The notes under the pieces: generated by a model
The model's database searches: none
What the model saw: only the letters and a program-made list of their open reading frames with translations
Told to the model about the DNA's origin: nothing
Shown here: positions 19,284 through 29,382 of the stretch, piece by piece
Numbering within the stretch: position 1 is the first letter of the stretch
Layout of the letters: each line of letters opens with the position of its first letter
Origin: Methanosphaera sp.
Lineage (GTDB): Archaea; Methanobacteriota; Methanobacteria; Methanobacteriales; Methanobacteriaceae
Reading direction: 5' to 3'
Assembly: GCF_022768985.1 (NCBI RefSeq)
Contig: NZ_JALEKL010000009.1
Coordinates: forward strand, 364,474-428,473
DNA length: 64,000 bases
Program-made: the position numbers and the translations under genes

Positions 19284-20516
19284 ATGTTTAAAGAGAAAAT
19301 AATCCTTGAAGGTCACATTATCGACTCATTAACACTTTCTAAAACATTAAGTACAATAATGGAATGTGGTGGAGACCTTAACATTGAAGAAGTAAATGCT
19401 GGAAAACTTAAAACAGACACAAGTAGTGCAATAATAGAAGTAATATCTGATGATGAAGAATCATTTAACAGAATAATGGATCGTTTAACAGACTTTGGTG
19501 CTGAAGTTCTAAATAATAAAGATGCAGATCTTGTAGAATCACTAAAAGATAAAACAGTACCAGATAACTTCTATTCAACAACAAACTATGCAACAAAAGT
19601 AAAATATGAAGGTGAATGGCTTACAATTGACAACATAGAAATGGACTGTTTAATAGTTGTAGATACAGAAAATAAAACAGCAAAATGTAAAGCATTAAAC
19701 ACCATTAAAAAAGGAGATAAAGTTGTTGTAGGACGTAACGGTGTAAAAGTTGAACCTGTTGAAAGATCAAGAGAAAAAGGTTCATTTGAATTTATGAACT
19801 CTGAAGCATCATCTGAAAAACCTATTCAAAGTATTATCCACAATGTTGCAGAAGAAATGAAAAAAATAAAAGATCATGGTGGAAAAATTGTTGTTGTAGG
19901 TGGACCTGCAGTTATTCACACAGGATGTTCAACAATTCTTGCAAAACTTATACGTGATGGATATGTAGATAAAATCTTTGCAGGTAATGCTCTTGCAACA
20001 CACGACATAGAACAAGCACTCTATGGAACATCACTAGGTGTAGATATTAACACAGGAAAACTTGTAGCTCATGGACATAAAAATCACATGGCAGCAATAA
20101 ATCAGATAAATAAGGCTGGAAGTATACGTGATGCAGTAGAACAAGGTGTTCTTAAAAGTGGAGTAATGTATGAATGTATTAAAAACGATGCAACATACGT
20201 ACTTGCTGGAAGTATTCGTGATGATGGACCACTTCCTGATGTAATAACAGATTCACAAGTTGCACAACAACGTATGCGTGAGGAAGTTCAAGATAAAGAT
20301 GTTGAAATGGTAATAATGGTTGCTACCCTCCTTCACAGTGTAGCTACAGGTAACTTAATGCCAGCACGTATTAAAAGTGTATGTGTAGATATTAACAATG
20401 CATCTGTAACAAAACTTTCAGATCGTGGAAGTGCACAAGTTATAAGTATTGTAACAGATATTGGAACATTCTTCCCTACACTTGAATCTGAACTTAGAAA
20501 ACTTGAAGAAGAATAA
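19284..20516 (+). CDS. LOR/SDH-domain protein, probable archaeal ornithine cyclodeaminase
   Basis: A 410-aa protein of the TIGR00300 (LOR/SDH bifunctional enzyme conserved domain) family. The N-terminal half (ILEGHIIDSLTLSKTLSTI...GAEV) is the LOR/SDH domain; the C-terminal part has a nucleotide-binding region with VVVGGPAVIHTG and AGNALATHDIEQALYGTSLG. Relatives, including the C-terminal domain of cyanobacterial ArgZ/AgrE and a methanococcal enzyme, convert ornithine to proline and ammonia; transfer of that function here is inferred. GAGGATGAT precedes the ATG. Confidence 0.72.
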   Translation: MFKEKIILEGHIIDSLTLSKTLSTIMECGGDLNIEEVNAGKLKTDTSSAIIEVISDDEESFNRIMDRLTDFGAEVLNNKDADLVESLKDKTVPDNFYSTTNYATKVKYEGEWLTIDNIEMDCLIVVDTENKTAKCKALNTIKKGDKVVVGRNGVKVEPVERSREKGSFEFMNSEASSEKPIQSIIHNVAEEMKKIKDHGGKIVVVGGPAVIHTGCSTILAKLIRDGYVDKIFAGNALATHDIEQALYGTSLGVDINTGKLVAHGHKNHMAAINQINKAGSIRDAVEQGVLKSGVMYECIKNDATYVLAGSIRDDGPLPDVITDSQVAQQRMREEVQDKDVEMVIMVATLLHSVATGNLMPARIKSVCVDINNASVTKLSDRGSAQVISIVTDIGTFFPTLESELRKLEEE

Positions 20517-20583
20517 GTATTATTACTTACTCCTCCAAGTAACCTGTTTTTTTTATATATTAACTTTTTTAGGAAATGATTAA

Positions 20584-21519
20584 ATGGATATTTTTACAAT
20601 AATTCTATTAGTTGTTGGATTCATACTCTTAATTAAAGGTGCTGACTTCTTTGTTGAAGGAGCAAGTGAGCTTGCAGCAAAACTTAAAGTTCCAGCAATA
20701 ATAATAGGTCTTACAATAGTTGCCTTTGGTACAAGTGCACCAGAAGCAGCCGTATCAATAACATCAGCACTATCACATAGTAATGCTATTGCAATAAGTA
20801 ATGTAGTGGGAAGTAACATCTTCAACCTACTTGCCGTACTTGGTGTAACAGCACTAGTTTATAATCTTAAAATTGAAGATAAACTACTAAAAGAAGACTT
20901 TGTAGTATTAATAATTGGATCTGTACTATTTTTAGTATTTGCATTAACTGGAAATGTAATTGACAGAATTGAAGGTATAATATTTTTACTTATCATCATA
21001 GGATATGTTGCATTTCTTGTATATAAAACAAAAAAACAAAGTCGTGTACTTACAGTTGATGAAGTTAAACTTTCAAATGCTAAAATCATACTCTACATAA
21101 TAGGTGGAATGTTATGTATTATGATTGGAAGTGACGTGGTTGTTGCATCAGCAAAAGATATTGCACTTAGCCTTGGAATGTCTGAAACACTTGTTGGTCT
21201 TACAATAGTATCTCTTGGTACATCACTACCAGAACTTGTAACAAGTGTAACAGCAGCATACCGTAAAAATACAGATCTTGCAGTGGGAAATGTTGTTGGA
21301 AGCTGTATTTTTAATGTATTATTCATTATTGGTATAACAACAGCAATTACACCAATTGCAACAACAGCTATAATGATAACAGATATTACAATATCACTTG
21401 TTGCAATTGCACTTACATACATCTTTGCATATCACAGACGTGATTTCAATAGTAAAGATGGAATACTTATGATTATAATCTTTATAATCTACATGGCATA
21501 CATCATACTAAGAAATTAA
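20584..21519 (+). CDS. calcium/sodium antiporter, CaCA family
   Basis: A 311-aa membrane protein with about ten helices in two homologous halves. Each half has the alpha-repeat ion-binding motif: GTSAPEAAVS with NVVGSNIFN in the first, GTSLPELVTS with NVVGSCIFN in the second. It is of YrbG type without the large regulatory loop, and probably exports Ca2+ in exchange for Na+ across the cell membrane. AGGAAATGAT precedes the ATG. Confidence 0.9.
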   Translation: MDIFTIILLVVGFILLIKGADFFVEGASELAAKLKVPAIIIGLTIVAFGTSAPEAAVSITSALSHSNAIAISNVVGSNIFNLLAVLGVTALVYNLKIEDKLLKEDFVVLIIGSVLFLVFALTGNVIDRIEGIIFLLIIIGYVAFLVYKTKKQSRVLTVDEVKLSNAKIILYIIGGMLCIMIGSDVVVASAKDIALSLGMSETLVGLTIVSLGTSLPELVTSVTAAYRKNTDLAVGNVVGSCIFNVLFIIGITTAITPIATTAIMITDITISLVAIALTYIFAYHRRDFNSKDGILMIIIFIIYMAYIILRN

Positions 21520-21521
21520 AT

Positions 21522-21555
21522 CTAACCACCCTTTATCTTTTATTTCTTTTTTTTA
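21522..21555 (+). terminator. terminator after the antiporter gene
   Basis: TAACCACCC followed by three T-rich runs directly after the stop codon. Confidence 0.55.
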
Positions 21556-21717
21556 AAATAATTTATATGAAAATCTGAAAAATTTTTTTATTTTATTAAT
21601 TTAATTCACATCATATAAAACTGTTTGAATATAATGAGATAATCTTTATATTATAAAACTGTTTAAATATTATAAAACTAATAAAGAACTACTAGAAAAA
21701 ATATTTTTTTTATAAAC

Positions 21718-21725
21718 GAGGTGAT
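21718..21725 (+). promoter_or_regulatory. Shine-Dalgarno that fixes an ATT start
   Basis: GAGGTGAT is an eight-base match to the archaeal consensus, five bases before the ATT at 21731. A TGA at 21722 closes the frame just upstream. Confidence 0.7.
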
Positions 21726-21730
21726 TTTTT

Positions 21731-24526
21731 ATTAATAAAAATAATATTTTAAAAATATTTCCAATCATCCTCATATTAATTACACTACTTGTATGTATAT
21801 CATCAGTATCAGCAGATGATAGTCCAAATGGAATTTATCCAGAAAATAGGACAAACATAGCAATAAGTGTTCAAGTAGATAATGAGGATATTGTAAATCC
21901 AACACTACCACCCACACCAGATACAAAATCAGACATTAAAAATACAACACCAAGCAGTGGTAGTTCTATAGAATCTAAAGATGTAGTGAAAAATACATCA
22001 CAATCAATTACATCAAATAAAACCACAACAACAGCAGCAGACAACTCACAAAGTACAATCTATGTAAGTAATAAGGGTAATGATAAAAATACGGGAAGTA
22101 AAACATCTCCAAAAGCAACAATCAAAAATGCCCTTAAAACAGTGACAAATGGTGGAACAATACATCTTAACAGTGGAACATATTATGAAAATGGAATTTT
22201 TATAAATAAAAACGTGAAAATAGAATCAGATAATACAAAAACAACAATAATTGATGCACAGAAAAAACATGTATTTACAATAGATTTCAATACAAAAGTA
22301 ACATTTAAATCATTTACAATAACAAATGCAAAAGATACAAATGGTGCAGCAATATATAATAAGGGAACATTAAAACTTGAAGCAATGAAGATATCAGCAT
22401 GTAACTCATCAATTAGTGGTGCTGTATATAACAAGGGAAGTGTTGAATGTATAAAAACATCCTTTTCTGGTAACTATGCAAAAAAAGGAGCAGCAATATA
22501 CAATATCAACTACCTTAAAAGTAAGTATTCTACATTTAATAAAAATAATGTAGAAACACAAGGATCTGCTATCTTCACATCAGGCAGTGGAAAAAGTGTA
22601 CTAATTTCAAATAACTTTACAAGCAATCGAAATTCAGCTGTGTATTTTGCATCAAAAAAAGATAATGAAATTAGAGATTCAAAATTTATATCAAATATCG
22701 CAATAAATGGTGGAGCAATATATAATGATGGAGTTCTACGTATTAATAAAACATACTTCAACTTAAATAATGCAACACAACATGGAGGAGCAATATATAA
22801 TAAGAATTCCCTAAATATTCAGAATTCAACATTTAAAGTAAATAGTGCTAAAGAAAATGGTGGAGCAATCTATTCAACAAGCACACTTAACATACTAGAT
22901 TCTACACTTGAAAATAACAAAGCACAAAAAGGTGCTGCAGTTTCAAATATGAAAACATTAACTGTTAAAAATACTCAATTTAGCCTAAATAAAGCAACAG
23001 TTCATGGTGGAGCAATATATAACAACTTAAATAATACATCTAAAGTTACAATTAAAAATTCAAACTTTACAAATAACACGGCAAATCTGGGAGCTGGAAT
23101 ATACTCCTATGGTGATGTTGTAGTTACAATTAATGCTTCAAACTTCAATGCAAATAATAACAATGCAGCATACTTTAAAACAACATCAGATACAAACACA
23201 ATCACAGATTCAAATTTCAGTAAAAATGATCGTGCCGTATATATTGATGGATCAACTGTTAATATTTTCAAATCAGTCTTTTCGGCAAATACAGATACTG
23301 GTGCTGCAGTAAATAACTATAAAGGTAAAGTATTTATCAGAGATTCTGTTCTTAAAAACAATGCTAAAGTTGACATATTCAACAATAAAGGTAAAATAAT
23401 TGCAGATTATAACTGGTGGGGAAGTAATAATAATCCAAATACAAGAGTAAATGGTACTACAATAAATTACTGGATTTATCTTACATTTAAAACAACAGCA
23501 AATGTTGAAAATAAAACTACAACATCAGTTATATCACTAAATAATGTATATGATGGTAAAACTGTCATATCACATACATCAGATCTTCCAAAGATTGCAG
23601 CAAAATATTCTGCATCAGGTTGTGGAGTTACAACAACACAGATGATAACACTTAATAATGCACCTGTAAGTATTAAAACCCAATTTAAAAACAATGGTAA
23701 TGCTACAGTAGGTATTGATGTTGATGCACAAGTAATTAAAAATAGTGTTAATTTAGAGGTTCCATCTAAAATCACATCATTATTTGTACAAATTGGTGCA
23801 AGTGTATCAAAATCAACTGTTGACACATGGAAAAAAGCAGGAATTACAGATGTTTATGTACAGGCAAGAGCATCAACTGATAACTATGCAAAACTTAAAG
23901 AAGTAGTATCACTTACACGTGGAAGTAATATTCGTGTTCATGCATGGGTGATTTGTTTTAGTACAAGTCATGGATTTGACATTAGTGATAAACAGCAGAC
24001 AATGATTAAAAACTTCATATCTAAAGTTATTAAAATAGATGGAGTTCGTGGTGTATGTCTTGACTATGTACGTTATAGTGGAAGTAATCCATCAAGTGTA
24101 GTTCCAAGTAAGATTACAAACTTTGTTAAAGCTGTAAATTCAATTGTAAAATCTAATGATCCTACAAAAACAGTTTCTGCATGTGTATTTGCAGAGAAAG
24201 CTGGAACTAAAGTTTATTATGGTCAGGATTATGCTGCTATGAGTCCTTATGTTGATGTAATGCTACCTATGGCATATAAGTATGACTATCATGCTGGACG
24301 AAATTGGCTTAAAGATGTTACAGCATATGTTGTCAAAGAAGCTAAATATTCAAAGGTTGTAACTGTACTTCAAACATATAAGGAAGGTAGTAAAATTACA
24401 ATGCTTCCAAAATCAGAACTTACAGATGATGCAAAGGCTGTTATGAGCGTTGGATCATGTGGATATTCACTATTTAGATATGGTCTTATAAGTGGTTATC
24501 CTGGAAGTGCAGAACTTCTAGCATAA
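21731..24526 (+). CDS. adhesin-like surface protein: beta-helix plus glycosidase-like C-terminal domain
   Basis: About 931 aa when read from the ATT at 21731. Residues 1-28 form a signal peptide (basic NKNNILK, hydrophobic core, VSA before cleavage). The first canonical start in this frame, GTG at 21986, would remove the signal and 85 residues. A Ser/Thr/Pro-rich linker leads to a DUF1565-like opening (IYVSNKGNDKNTGSKTSP) and about 11 parallel beta-helix repeats of GGAIYN type. The last ~270 residues look like a TIM-barrel glycosidase-like (DUF4015/GHL-type) domain with VRGVCLDYVRYSG, HAWVICF and MLPMAYKYDY. It is probably exported and binds or trims glycans. It is convergent with the next surface-protein gene. 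Confidence 0.8.
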   Translation: MNKNNILKIFPIILILITLLVCISSVSADDSPNGIYPENRTNIAISVQVDNEDIVNPTLPPTPDTKSDIKNTTPSSGSSIESKDVVKNTSQSITSNKTTTTAADNSQSTIYVSNKGNDKNTGSKTSPKATIKNALKTVTNGGTIHLNSGTYYENGIFINKNVKIESDNTKTTIIDAQKKHVFTIDFNTKVTFKSFTITNAKDTNGAAIYNKGTLKLEAMKISACNSSISGAVYNKGSVECIKTSFSGNYAKKGAAIYNINYLKSKYSTFNKNNVETQGSAIFTSGSGKSVLISNNFTSNRNSAVYFASKKDNEIRDSKFISNIAINGGAIYNDGVLRINKTYFNLNNATQHGGAIYNKNSLNIQNSTFKVNSAKENGGAIYSTSTLNILDSTLENNKAQKGAAVSNMKTLTVKNTQFSLNKATVHGGAIYNNLNNTSKVTIKNSNFTNNTANLGAGIYSYGDVVVTINASNFNANNNNAAYFKTTSDTNTITDSNFSKNDRAVYIDGSTVNIFKSVFSANTDTGAAVNNYKGKVFIRDSVLKNNAKVDIFNNKGKIIADYNWWGSNNNPNTRVNGTTINYWIYLTFKTTANVENKTTTSVISLNNVYDGKTVISHTSDLPKIAAKYSASGCGVTTTQMITLNNAPVSIKTQFKNNGNATVGIDVDAQVIKNSVNLEVPSKITSLFVQIGASVSKSTVDTWKKAGITDVYVQARASTDNYAKLKEVVSLTRGSNIRVHAWVICFSTSHGFDISDKQQTMIKNFISKVIKIDGVRGVCLDYVRYSGSNPSSVVPSKITNFVKAVNSIVKSNDPTKTVSACVFAEKAGTKVYYGQDYAAMSPYVDVMLPMAYKYDYHAGRNWLKDVTAYVVKEAKYSKVVTVLQTYKEGSKITMLPKSELTDDAKAVMSVGSCGYSLFRYGLISGYPGSAELLA

Positions 24527-24529
24527 ATT

Positions 24530-24560
24530 TAACCCCCTTACTTTTTTTATTTTTTTTATA
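24530..24560 (+). terminator. terminator between convergent surface-protein genes
   Basis: AACCCCCTTAC followed by two T runs, directly after the stop of the beta-helix protein and before the convergent gene's stop. Confidence 0.5.
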
Positions 24561-24610
24561 TTTAACTCAGAATTTCTAAAAAAAAGATAAATTGGAGGAG
24601 AATATATTTT

Positions 24611-27600
24611 TCATATTTTTATCATATTATATTGTGTTGAATGATGATATATTGATGTTTCTGATGTCTGGATTAGCATTTCATAGTATCTTTTATTGAA
24701 GTTTGAAATATCATATTCATAGAGCATGTATGATGTGTTTATTTGTTGTGTTGTTATTGTTTTTGATGCTATTTTTATGTTAACTTTTATTTTATCAATA
24801 TTTAATGGATTCATATCTAAATTTACTAGTTGTGCTTTTATTTTAAGTTTCTGACCATCTATTGTGTAGTTCATCTTAATTTTCACATACTCTTTTTCTA
24901 TGATAAGATTTGATGTTACCATACTTTTATTGTGAAGTGCATCATCTCCTGCTACTATTGTAATGTTATGGATATTTGCTGGATATTTTCCCATTAAATC
25001 ATATGTGTAGTTTATTATTCCATTTTTTATTTGTTGTGTTGTTATTGTTTTATTATTTATCTTAATTGTAACATTTACTGTTGTATTTACTAATTTGTTA
25101 CCTTTTAGAATTCTTGCATAGATGTTTATCTTATTATTTGGTGTGGTTTTTATGTTTGTTGTTTGTATCATGAGTTGTGATCTTTGATATTGTAGTTTTC
25201 CATTCCATGTTGACATTTTATAGATGCTGTTTTCTCCACTTATTAGTGTTATGTTGTATGTGTTTTCATGGTTATTTTTGTATTGATAGAGTATGTGTGC
25301 TTTTTGTGTGGTATTTTTATGGTGTGTTTTATTGTTGATTTTTATTGCTACATTTACTATTTTCTCTATTGGCTTGTTTGTTATCTGATCATATACTGTT
25401 GCATTTATTATTACTGCTTCTCCACACTTTGAGTTGATATTTTCAGAAATTATGTATGTTGCTCTTTTATTTAATGTTAGGTTGATGTTACATACTGCTT
25501 GTTTGTGGTGTGGTGTTTGTCGTGTTTTTATTGTTATTTTATAGTTATCTCCTATTAGATTTGTTAGTGGTATTATTATATTACATTTACCATCTGTGTA
25601 GTTTGTATGTAGTATTGTTTTGTCATTTATCTTAACTACTGCTGGTATTATTGCTTCTAGTTTTTCTTTATTTGAATTTAGTGTTGTATTTAGTATAATT
25701 TGTGTTAGTTTTAGGGCTGTTATTTGTCTTGGTGCTGTGATGTATGTTGTATTTCTTTGTATTTTTAGTGTTATGTTACGTGTTGCCTGTGTGTAGTATG
25801 GTGTTTGATTTGTTGTTATTGTTATTGTGATGTTTTGATCATCCATATCTCCTATAGTTAATGTGTAGTTTAGTTTTCCATCACTAAATTGTGTATCATA
25901 TGTTGTATCTGCTATTTTTATTGTTGCAGGTATTGTTAGGTTTATTTTTTCATTGTAGTTTGTTAGTGTTGCATCAAGTGTTATGTTTTTATTTGGTGTG
26001 GTTGTTATTGTGTTGTTTAGTTTTATTGTTAGTTGTGTTTGTCGTGGTATGTATTGGAATGTTGTTATATTCTCTGATGGTGCATATTTTTCATTTCCTG
26101 TGTATTTTACTTTGATTGTATAGTTTCCAATTTCCTGGTTTGTCATATCATATTCTAGTGTTTTTGGTAAATTATTTACATCCGATACACATATGATGGT
26201 TTCATTTAGTGAAATTTCAAGACTTCCACTTGTTATATTCATGTAATCTTTTGAATAAATATAGGTTATTATGTTAAGTATATTTTTATTTGTTAGGTAT
26301 TTTGATATTTTTAGGGTTGTGTTAACCTTGGATATGTTGATTTTTTCATTTAAAACAAAATCACTAAATACTGATGAATTATAATATTCAACTTGAACAT
26401 TAAAACACTCACCTGCAACAAAACTACCAGGCAGTACTACATTTGTCCTATTTGAAACTACATCTAAATCCATCACATAACTTTCATTAACATAAACTTT
26501 AATATTTCCATCTGTAATATTTTGATTATAACTTGAAAATATGATATCAAATGAAATATTACCACTATCTGTAAGTGACATATTTGTAATATAGCCATGC
26601 AGCTGATGTTTTATAACATCCAATACAACTGATACATTAGTTGATTCATATCGTTGTGTTCCATGATAGATTATCATAACATCATGCACACCATAGCTTA
26701 TATCATCAGGAATATAGTATTTTAGTTCTACTTTTGAATTGTTAATATTTAATGTTGAAATACTTTCATTATCAAGTATGAATTCTACCATTCCATCGTT
26801 TGTTGTATCTATAAAGTTGTAGATTGTTGCTGTAATATTAACATCTTCATTTCTATAACTTGAAATATTACGACTATAGATTGTTGTATTGATCTTATTT
26901 ACAGTTAATGTTGTATTATAGCTTGTTTTATTATAAATTAAGCTTCCATCATATATGGCTGTTATATTGTAGTTTGATTTTACATATTCTGATAAATTAA
27001 AACTTAAATCCACCTCATTACTTTTTACATCTTCTGTTTTAATTAGCATACCATCAACATAGATATTTAAATATCCATCATCAATACGTCTGTTTGTATT
27101 AAATGTGGCTGTTATATTAATCATATCTCCATGATATCCACGTATATGTGGCATATATAATGATGTTCTATATTTTGGAATATTGATTAGTTGTGATGAA
27201 TTTAAAGCTGCAACAGTCTTATTTCCAGGATGTCTAAATTCTATAATTTCTGTGTTATAAATTGCAGGTATTGTCACATAAATATCTGAATTTGTAATGT
27301 TTACTCTTTTTATCTCAATATCCTCACATTGTAGTATAACTTCTCCTGATTCTATGTAGGTATTATTTGCCATAATATTAAATTGTAAATCTATTTCATT
27401 TTCATCATTAAATGTCATGTTAAGATTTTCAACAGATGAGGGATACTTTTTTATTTCAAGTGTTGATGTTGCTTTTGTATCTTTATATTTTGATCCTTTT
27501 ACATATTCAACTTCAATTGTATGATTTACTGCACTAAAACCTCTGGTATCAAGAGTTAATATGTTATCTTTTGTTTGTTTTAAATCTTTAACATCACATA

Positions 27601-27988
27601 TTAATCCATTAATATATGCAAAAACAAGACCATCATCCACATCATCTTGCAGGATATAGTATCGAATAGTTATTACTTCTCCAATATAACATGTTGCATT
27701 ATCACATGTAAGATTTAATTGCTCAGTACTACTATTTGATTTTAAAATCTTGTATGCCATCTTATCTTCATTTTTAACTTCTACTGATTTAGTTTTACTT
27801 TCATCTAGTTTTTCATCAACTGCATCATTATTAGTTACTGTAGTAGTAGTTTGTGTGGTTTCTGGAGTTGTTGGTGTTATATCACTAGATACTATATCAT
27901 CATCTATTTGTGTCTGATTTTGAGCATATACAGATGTCATGAAAAATAAAACAACTAAAATAAATATGAAAACATGTCTCATCTTCAT
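24611..27988 (-). CDS. adhesin-like surface protein with Ig-like repeats
   Basis: About 1125 aa. The signal peptide is KMRHVFIFILVVLFFMTSVYA. A Thr-rich spacer is followed by about ten Ig-like (Big_3-type) repeats of ~90 aa with recurring N-I-T-I-x-Y/T and G-x-L-x-Y-T strands. Asn-x-Ser/Thr sequons are extremely frequent, suggesting heavy N-glycosylation. I see no C-terminal membrane anchor or sorting motif. The frame extends 31 codons upstream, but AAAGGGAGG ten bases before the ATG at 27988 fixes the start after that stretch. It is probably a cell-surface adhesin or exported wall-associated protein; the ligand is unknown. Confidence 0.82.
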   Translation of the reverse strand: MKMRHVFIFILVVLFFMTSVYAQNQTQIDDDIVSSDITPTTPETTQTTTTVTNNDAVDEKLDESKTKSVEVKNEDKMAYKILKSNSSTEQLNLTCDNATCYIGEVITIRYYILQDDVDDGLVFAYINGLICDVKDLKQTKDNILTLDTRGFSAVNHTIEVEYVKGSKYKDTKATSTLEIKKYPSSVENLNMTFNDENEIDLQFNIMANNTYIESGEVILQCEDIEIKRVNITNSDIYVTIPAIYNTEIIEFRHPGNKTVAALNSSQLINIPKYRTSLYMPHIRGYHGDMINITATFNTNRRIDDGYLNIYVDGMLIKTEDVKSNEVDLSFNLSEYVKSNYNITAIYDGSLIYNKTSYNTTLTVNKINTTIYSRNISSYRNEDVNITATIYNFIDTTNDGMVEFILDNESISTLNINNSKVELKYYIPDDISYGVHDVMIIYHGTQRYESTNVSVVLDVIKHQLHGYITNMSLTDSGNISFDIIFSSYNQNITDGNIKVYVNESYVMDLDVVSNRTNVVLPGSFVAGECFNVQVEYYNSSVFSDFVLNEKINISKVNTTLKISKYLTNKNILNIITYIYSKDYMNITSGSLEISLNETIICVSDVNNLPKTLEYDMTNQEIGNYTIKVKYTGNEKYAPSENITTFQYIPRQTQLTIKLNNTITTTPNKNITLDATLTNYNEKINLTIPATIKIADTTYDTQFSDGKLNYTLTIGDMDDQNITITITTNQTPYYTQATRNITLKIQRNTTYITAPRQITALKLTQIILNTTLNSNKEKLEAIIPAVVKINDKTILHTNYTDGKCNIIIPLTNLIGDNYKITIKTRQTPHHKQAVCNINLTLNKRATYIISENINSKCGEAVIINATVYDQITNKPIEKIVNVAIKINNKTHHKNTTQKAHILYQYKNNHENTYNITLISGENSIYKMSTWNGKLQYQRSQLMIQTTNIKTTPNNKINIYARILKGNKLVNTTVNVTIKINNKTITTQQIKNGIINYTYDLMGKYPANIHNITIVAGDDALHNKSMVTSNLIIEKEYVKIKMNYTIDGQKLKIKAQLVNLDMNPLNIDKIKVNIKIASKTITTQQINTSYMLYEYDISNFNKRYYEMLIQTSETSIYHHSTQYNMIKI

Positions 27989-28133
27989 AATATGCAATCC
28001 TCCCTTTAATTTTTTTATTAATTTAAATAATAAGAAAACACAAAAAACATGAAAAAAAATAATAAAAAATTTTCTTATCAACTATTAGATATAGAGGATG
28101 TTTAAAAGTTTAAATAAAATTATAATTTTTTAC

Positions 28134-28172
28134 AAAAAAAAGGGAGGTAAGATGAAAATAAGGGGTGGATAA
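28134..28172 (-). terminator. terminator after the aldo/keto reductase gene
   Basis: On the minus strand CCACCCC, then CCTCCC, then a T8 run follow the stop codon. Confidence 0.5.
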
Positions 28173-28173
28173 T

Positions 28174-29382
28174 TTAGCTGTGTGTTGTAAGAAACTTATA
28201 TACTGGTTTTCCAATAACTTCAACAAATTTCATTAAATACTTAAATCCTGGCATTTCCATTTCCTTTGTGACTGTTTTTAGTTCATTTGGAATATCAATA
28301 TGTTGTGGACATTTACTTATACACACACCACATTCTACACATTTACTTGCATATGATCCACTTCCACCTGAAAGTCCTGACAATTGAACCATATATGTTC
28401 CACTTCCACGATTAAATATCATCTTATCATTATAGCATTTAAAACATTCTGGTATATCAACACCATGAGGACATGCCATACAATAACGACATGAAGTACA
28501 TGGAATCTTTATAAGATCATCATAGATGGATTTAATTTTATCATATACTTCTAATTCAGTATCACTTATTGAGTTAATCTGTGTATCTGTTGCTGTTTTA
28601 ATATTATCTGTGATTTGATCAATTGTATTCATACCAGAGAGTATACATGTTATTTCTTTTTGATTAAATAACCATTTTAATGCCCATCTTGCAGGTGAAT
28701 CTGTGATATTTTCATCATCCATTACACTTGCAACCTTACCTGGCACATTATCAGATAGAAGTCCACCTTTTAATGGTTCCATAACAAATACATTAATACC
28801 TTTTTCATATGCATATCTTATTCCACGAATTCCTGCTTGTGTATCAATATCAATGAAGTTATATTGCAAAAGACACATATCCCATTTGTAGCTATCTGCT
28901 ATAGTTTTAAATGAATTGAAATTATCATGGAATGAAAATCCTACATTTTTAACTTTTCCCTCAGCTTTTATTTCATCAAGAAATTCAAAGATACCATACT
29001 CTTTAAGTTTATTAAACTGGTCAAGATTTAGTGAATGAAGATAATAAAAGTCAATACATTCAACACCTAGTTTTTGAAGTTGTTTTTCAAGAAAATCTCT
29101 TAAATCCTCCTTACTTTTAACAAACATTACAGGAAGTTTTGTTGAAATATAAATATCACTTCGTCTTTTATTTAAGATATCCTTTAGAAAGCTTTCACAC
29201 TCACCATTATGATAGATATATGCTGTGTCAATGTAGTTTATTCCATTATCTATTGCATAATTTAGCAGTTCATTTGCCCGTATTTTATCTATTCGCCCAT
29301 TTTTTGTTGGAAGTCTCATTGCCCCAAATCCTAGATGTGAAACTTCATATTCTGGATTGTTATTTATTGGAATTTGCATCAT
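28174..29382 (-). CDS. aldo/keto reductase with C-terminal ferredoxin domain
   Basis: A 402-aa protein. Residues 1-285 are an aldo/keto reductase barrel (HLGFGAMRLP, the family Tyr in NYIDTAYIYHNGECE, ALKWLFNQ). The C-terminal ~100 residues add cysteine clusters CTSCRYCMACPHGVD plus C-x2-C, and CVECGVCISKCPQHID, enough for two [4Fe-4S] clusters. The fusion suggests ferredoxin-linked rather than NADPH-only reduction; the substrate is unknown. Such proteins are common in methanogens and clostridia. The ribosome site is weak. Confidence 0.88.
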   Translation of the reverse strand: MMQIPINNNPEYEVSHLGFGAMRLPTKNGRIDKIRANELLNYAIDNGINYIDTAYIYHNGECESFLKDILNKRRSDIYISTKLPVMFVKSKEDLRDFLEKQLQKLGVECIDFYYLHSLNLDQFNKLKEYGIFEFLDEIKAEGKVKNVGFSFHDNFNSFKTIADSYKWDMCLLQYNFIDIDTQAGIRGIRYAYEKGINVFVMEPLKGGLLSDNVPGKVASVMDDENITDSPARWALKWLFNQKEITCILSGMNTIDQITDNIKTATDTQINSISDTELEVYDKIKSIYDDLIKIPCTSCRYCMACPHGVDIPECFKCYNDKMIFNRGSGTYMVQLSGLSGGSGSYASKCVECGVCISKCPQHIDIPNELKTVTKEMEMPGFKYLMKFVEVIGKPVYKFLTTHS

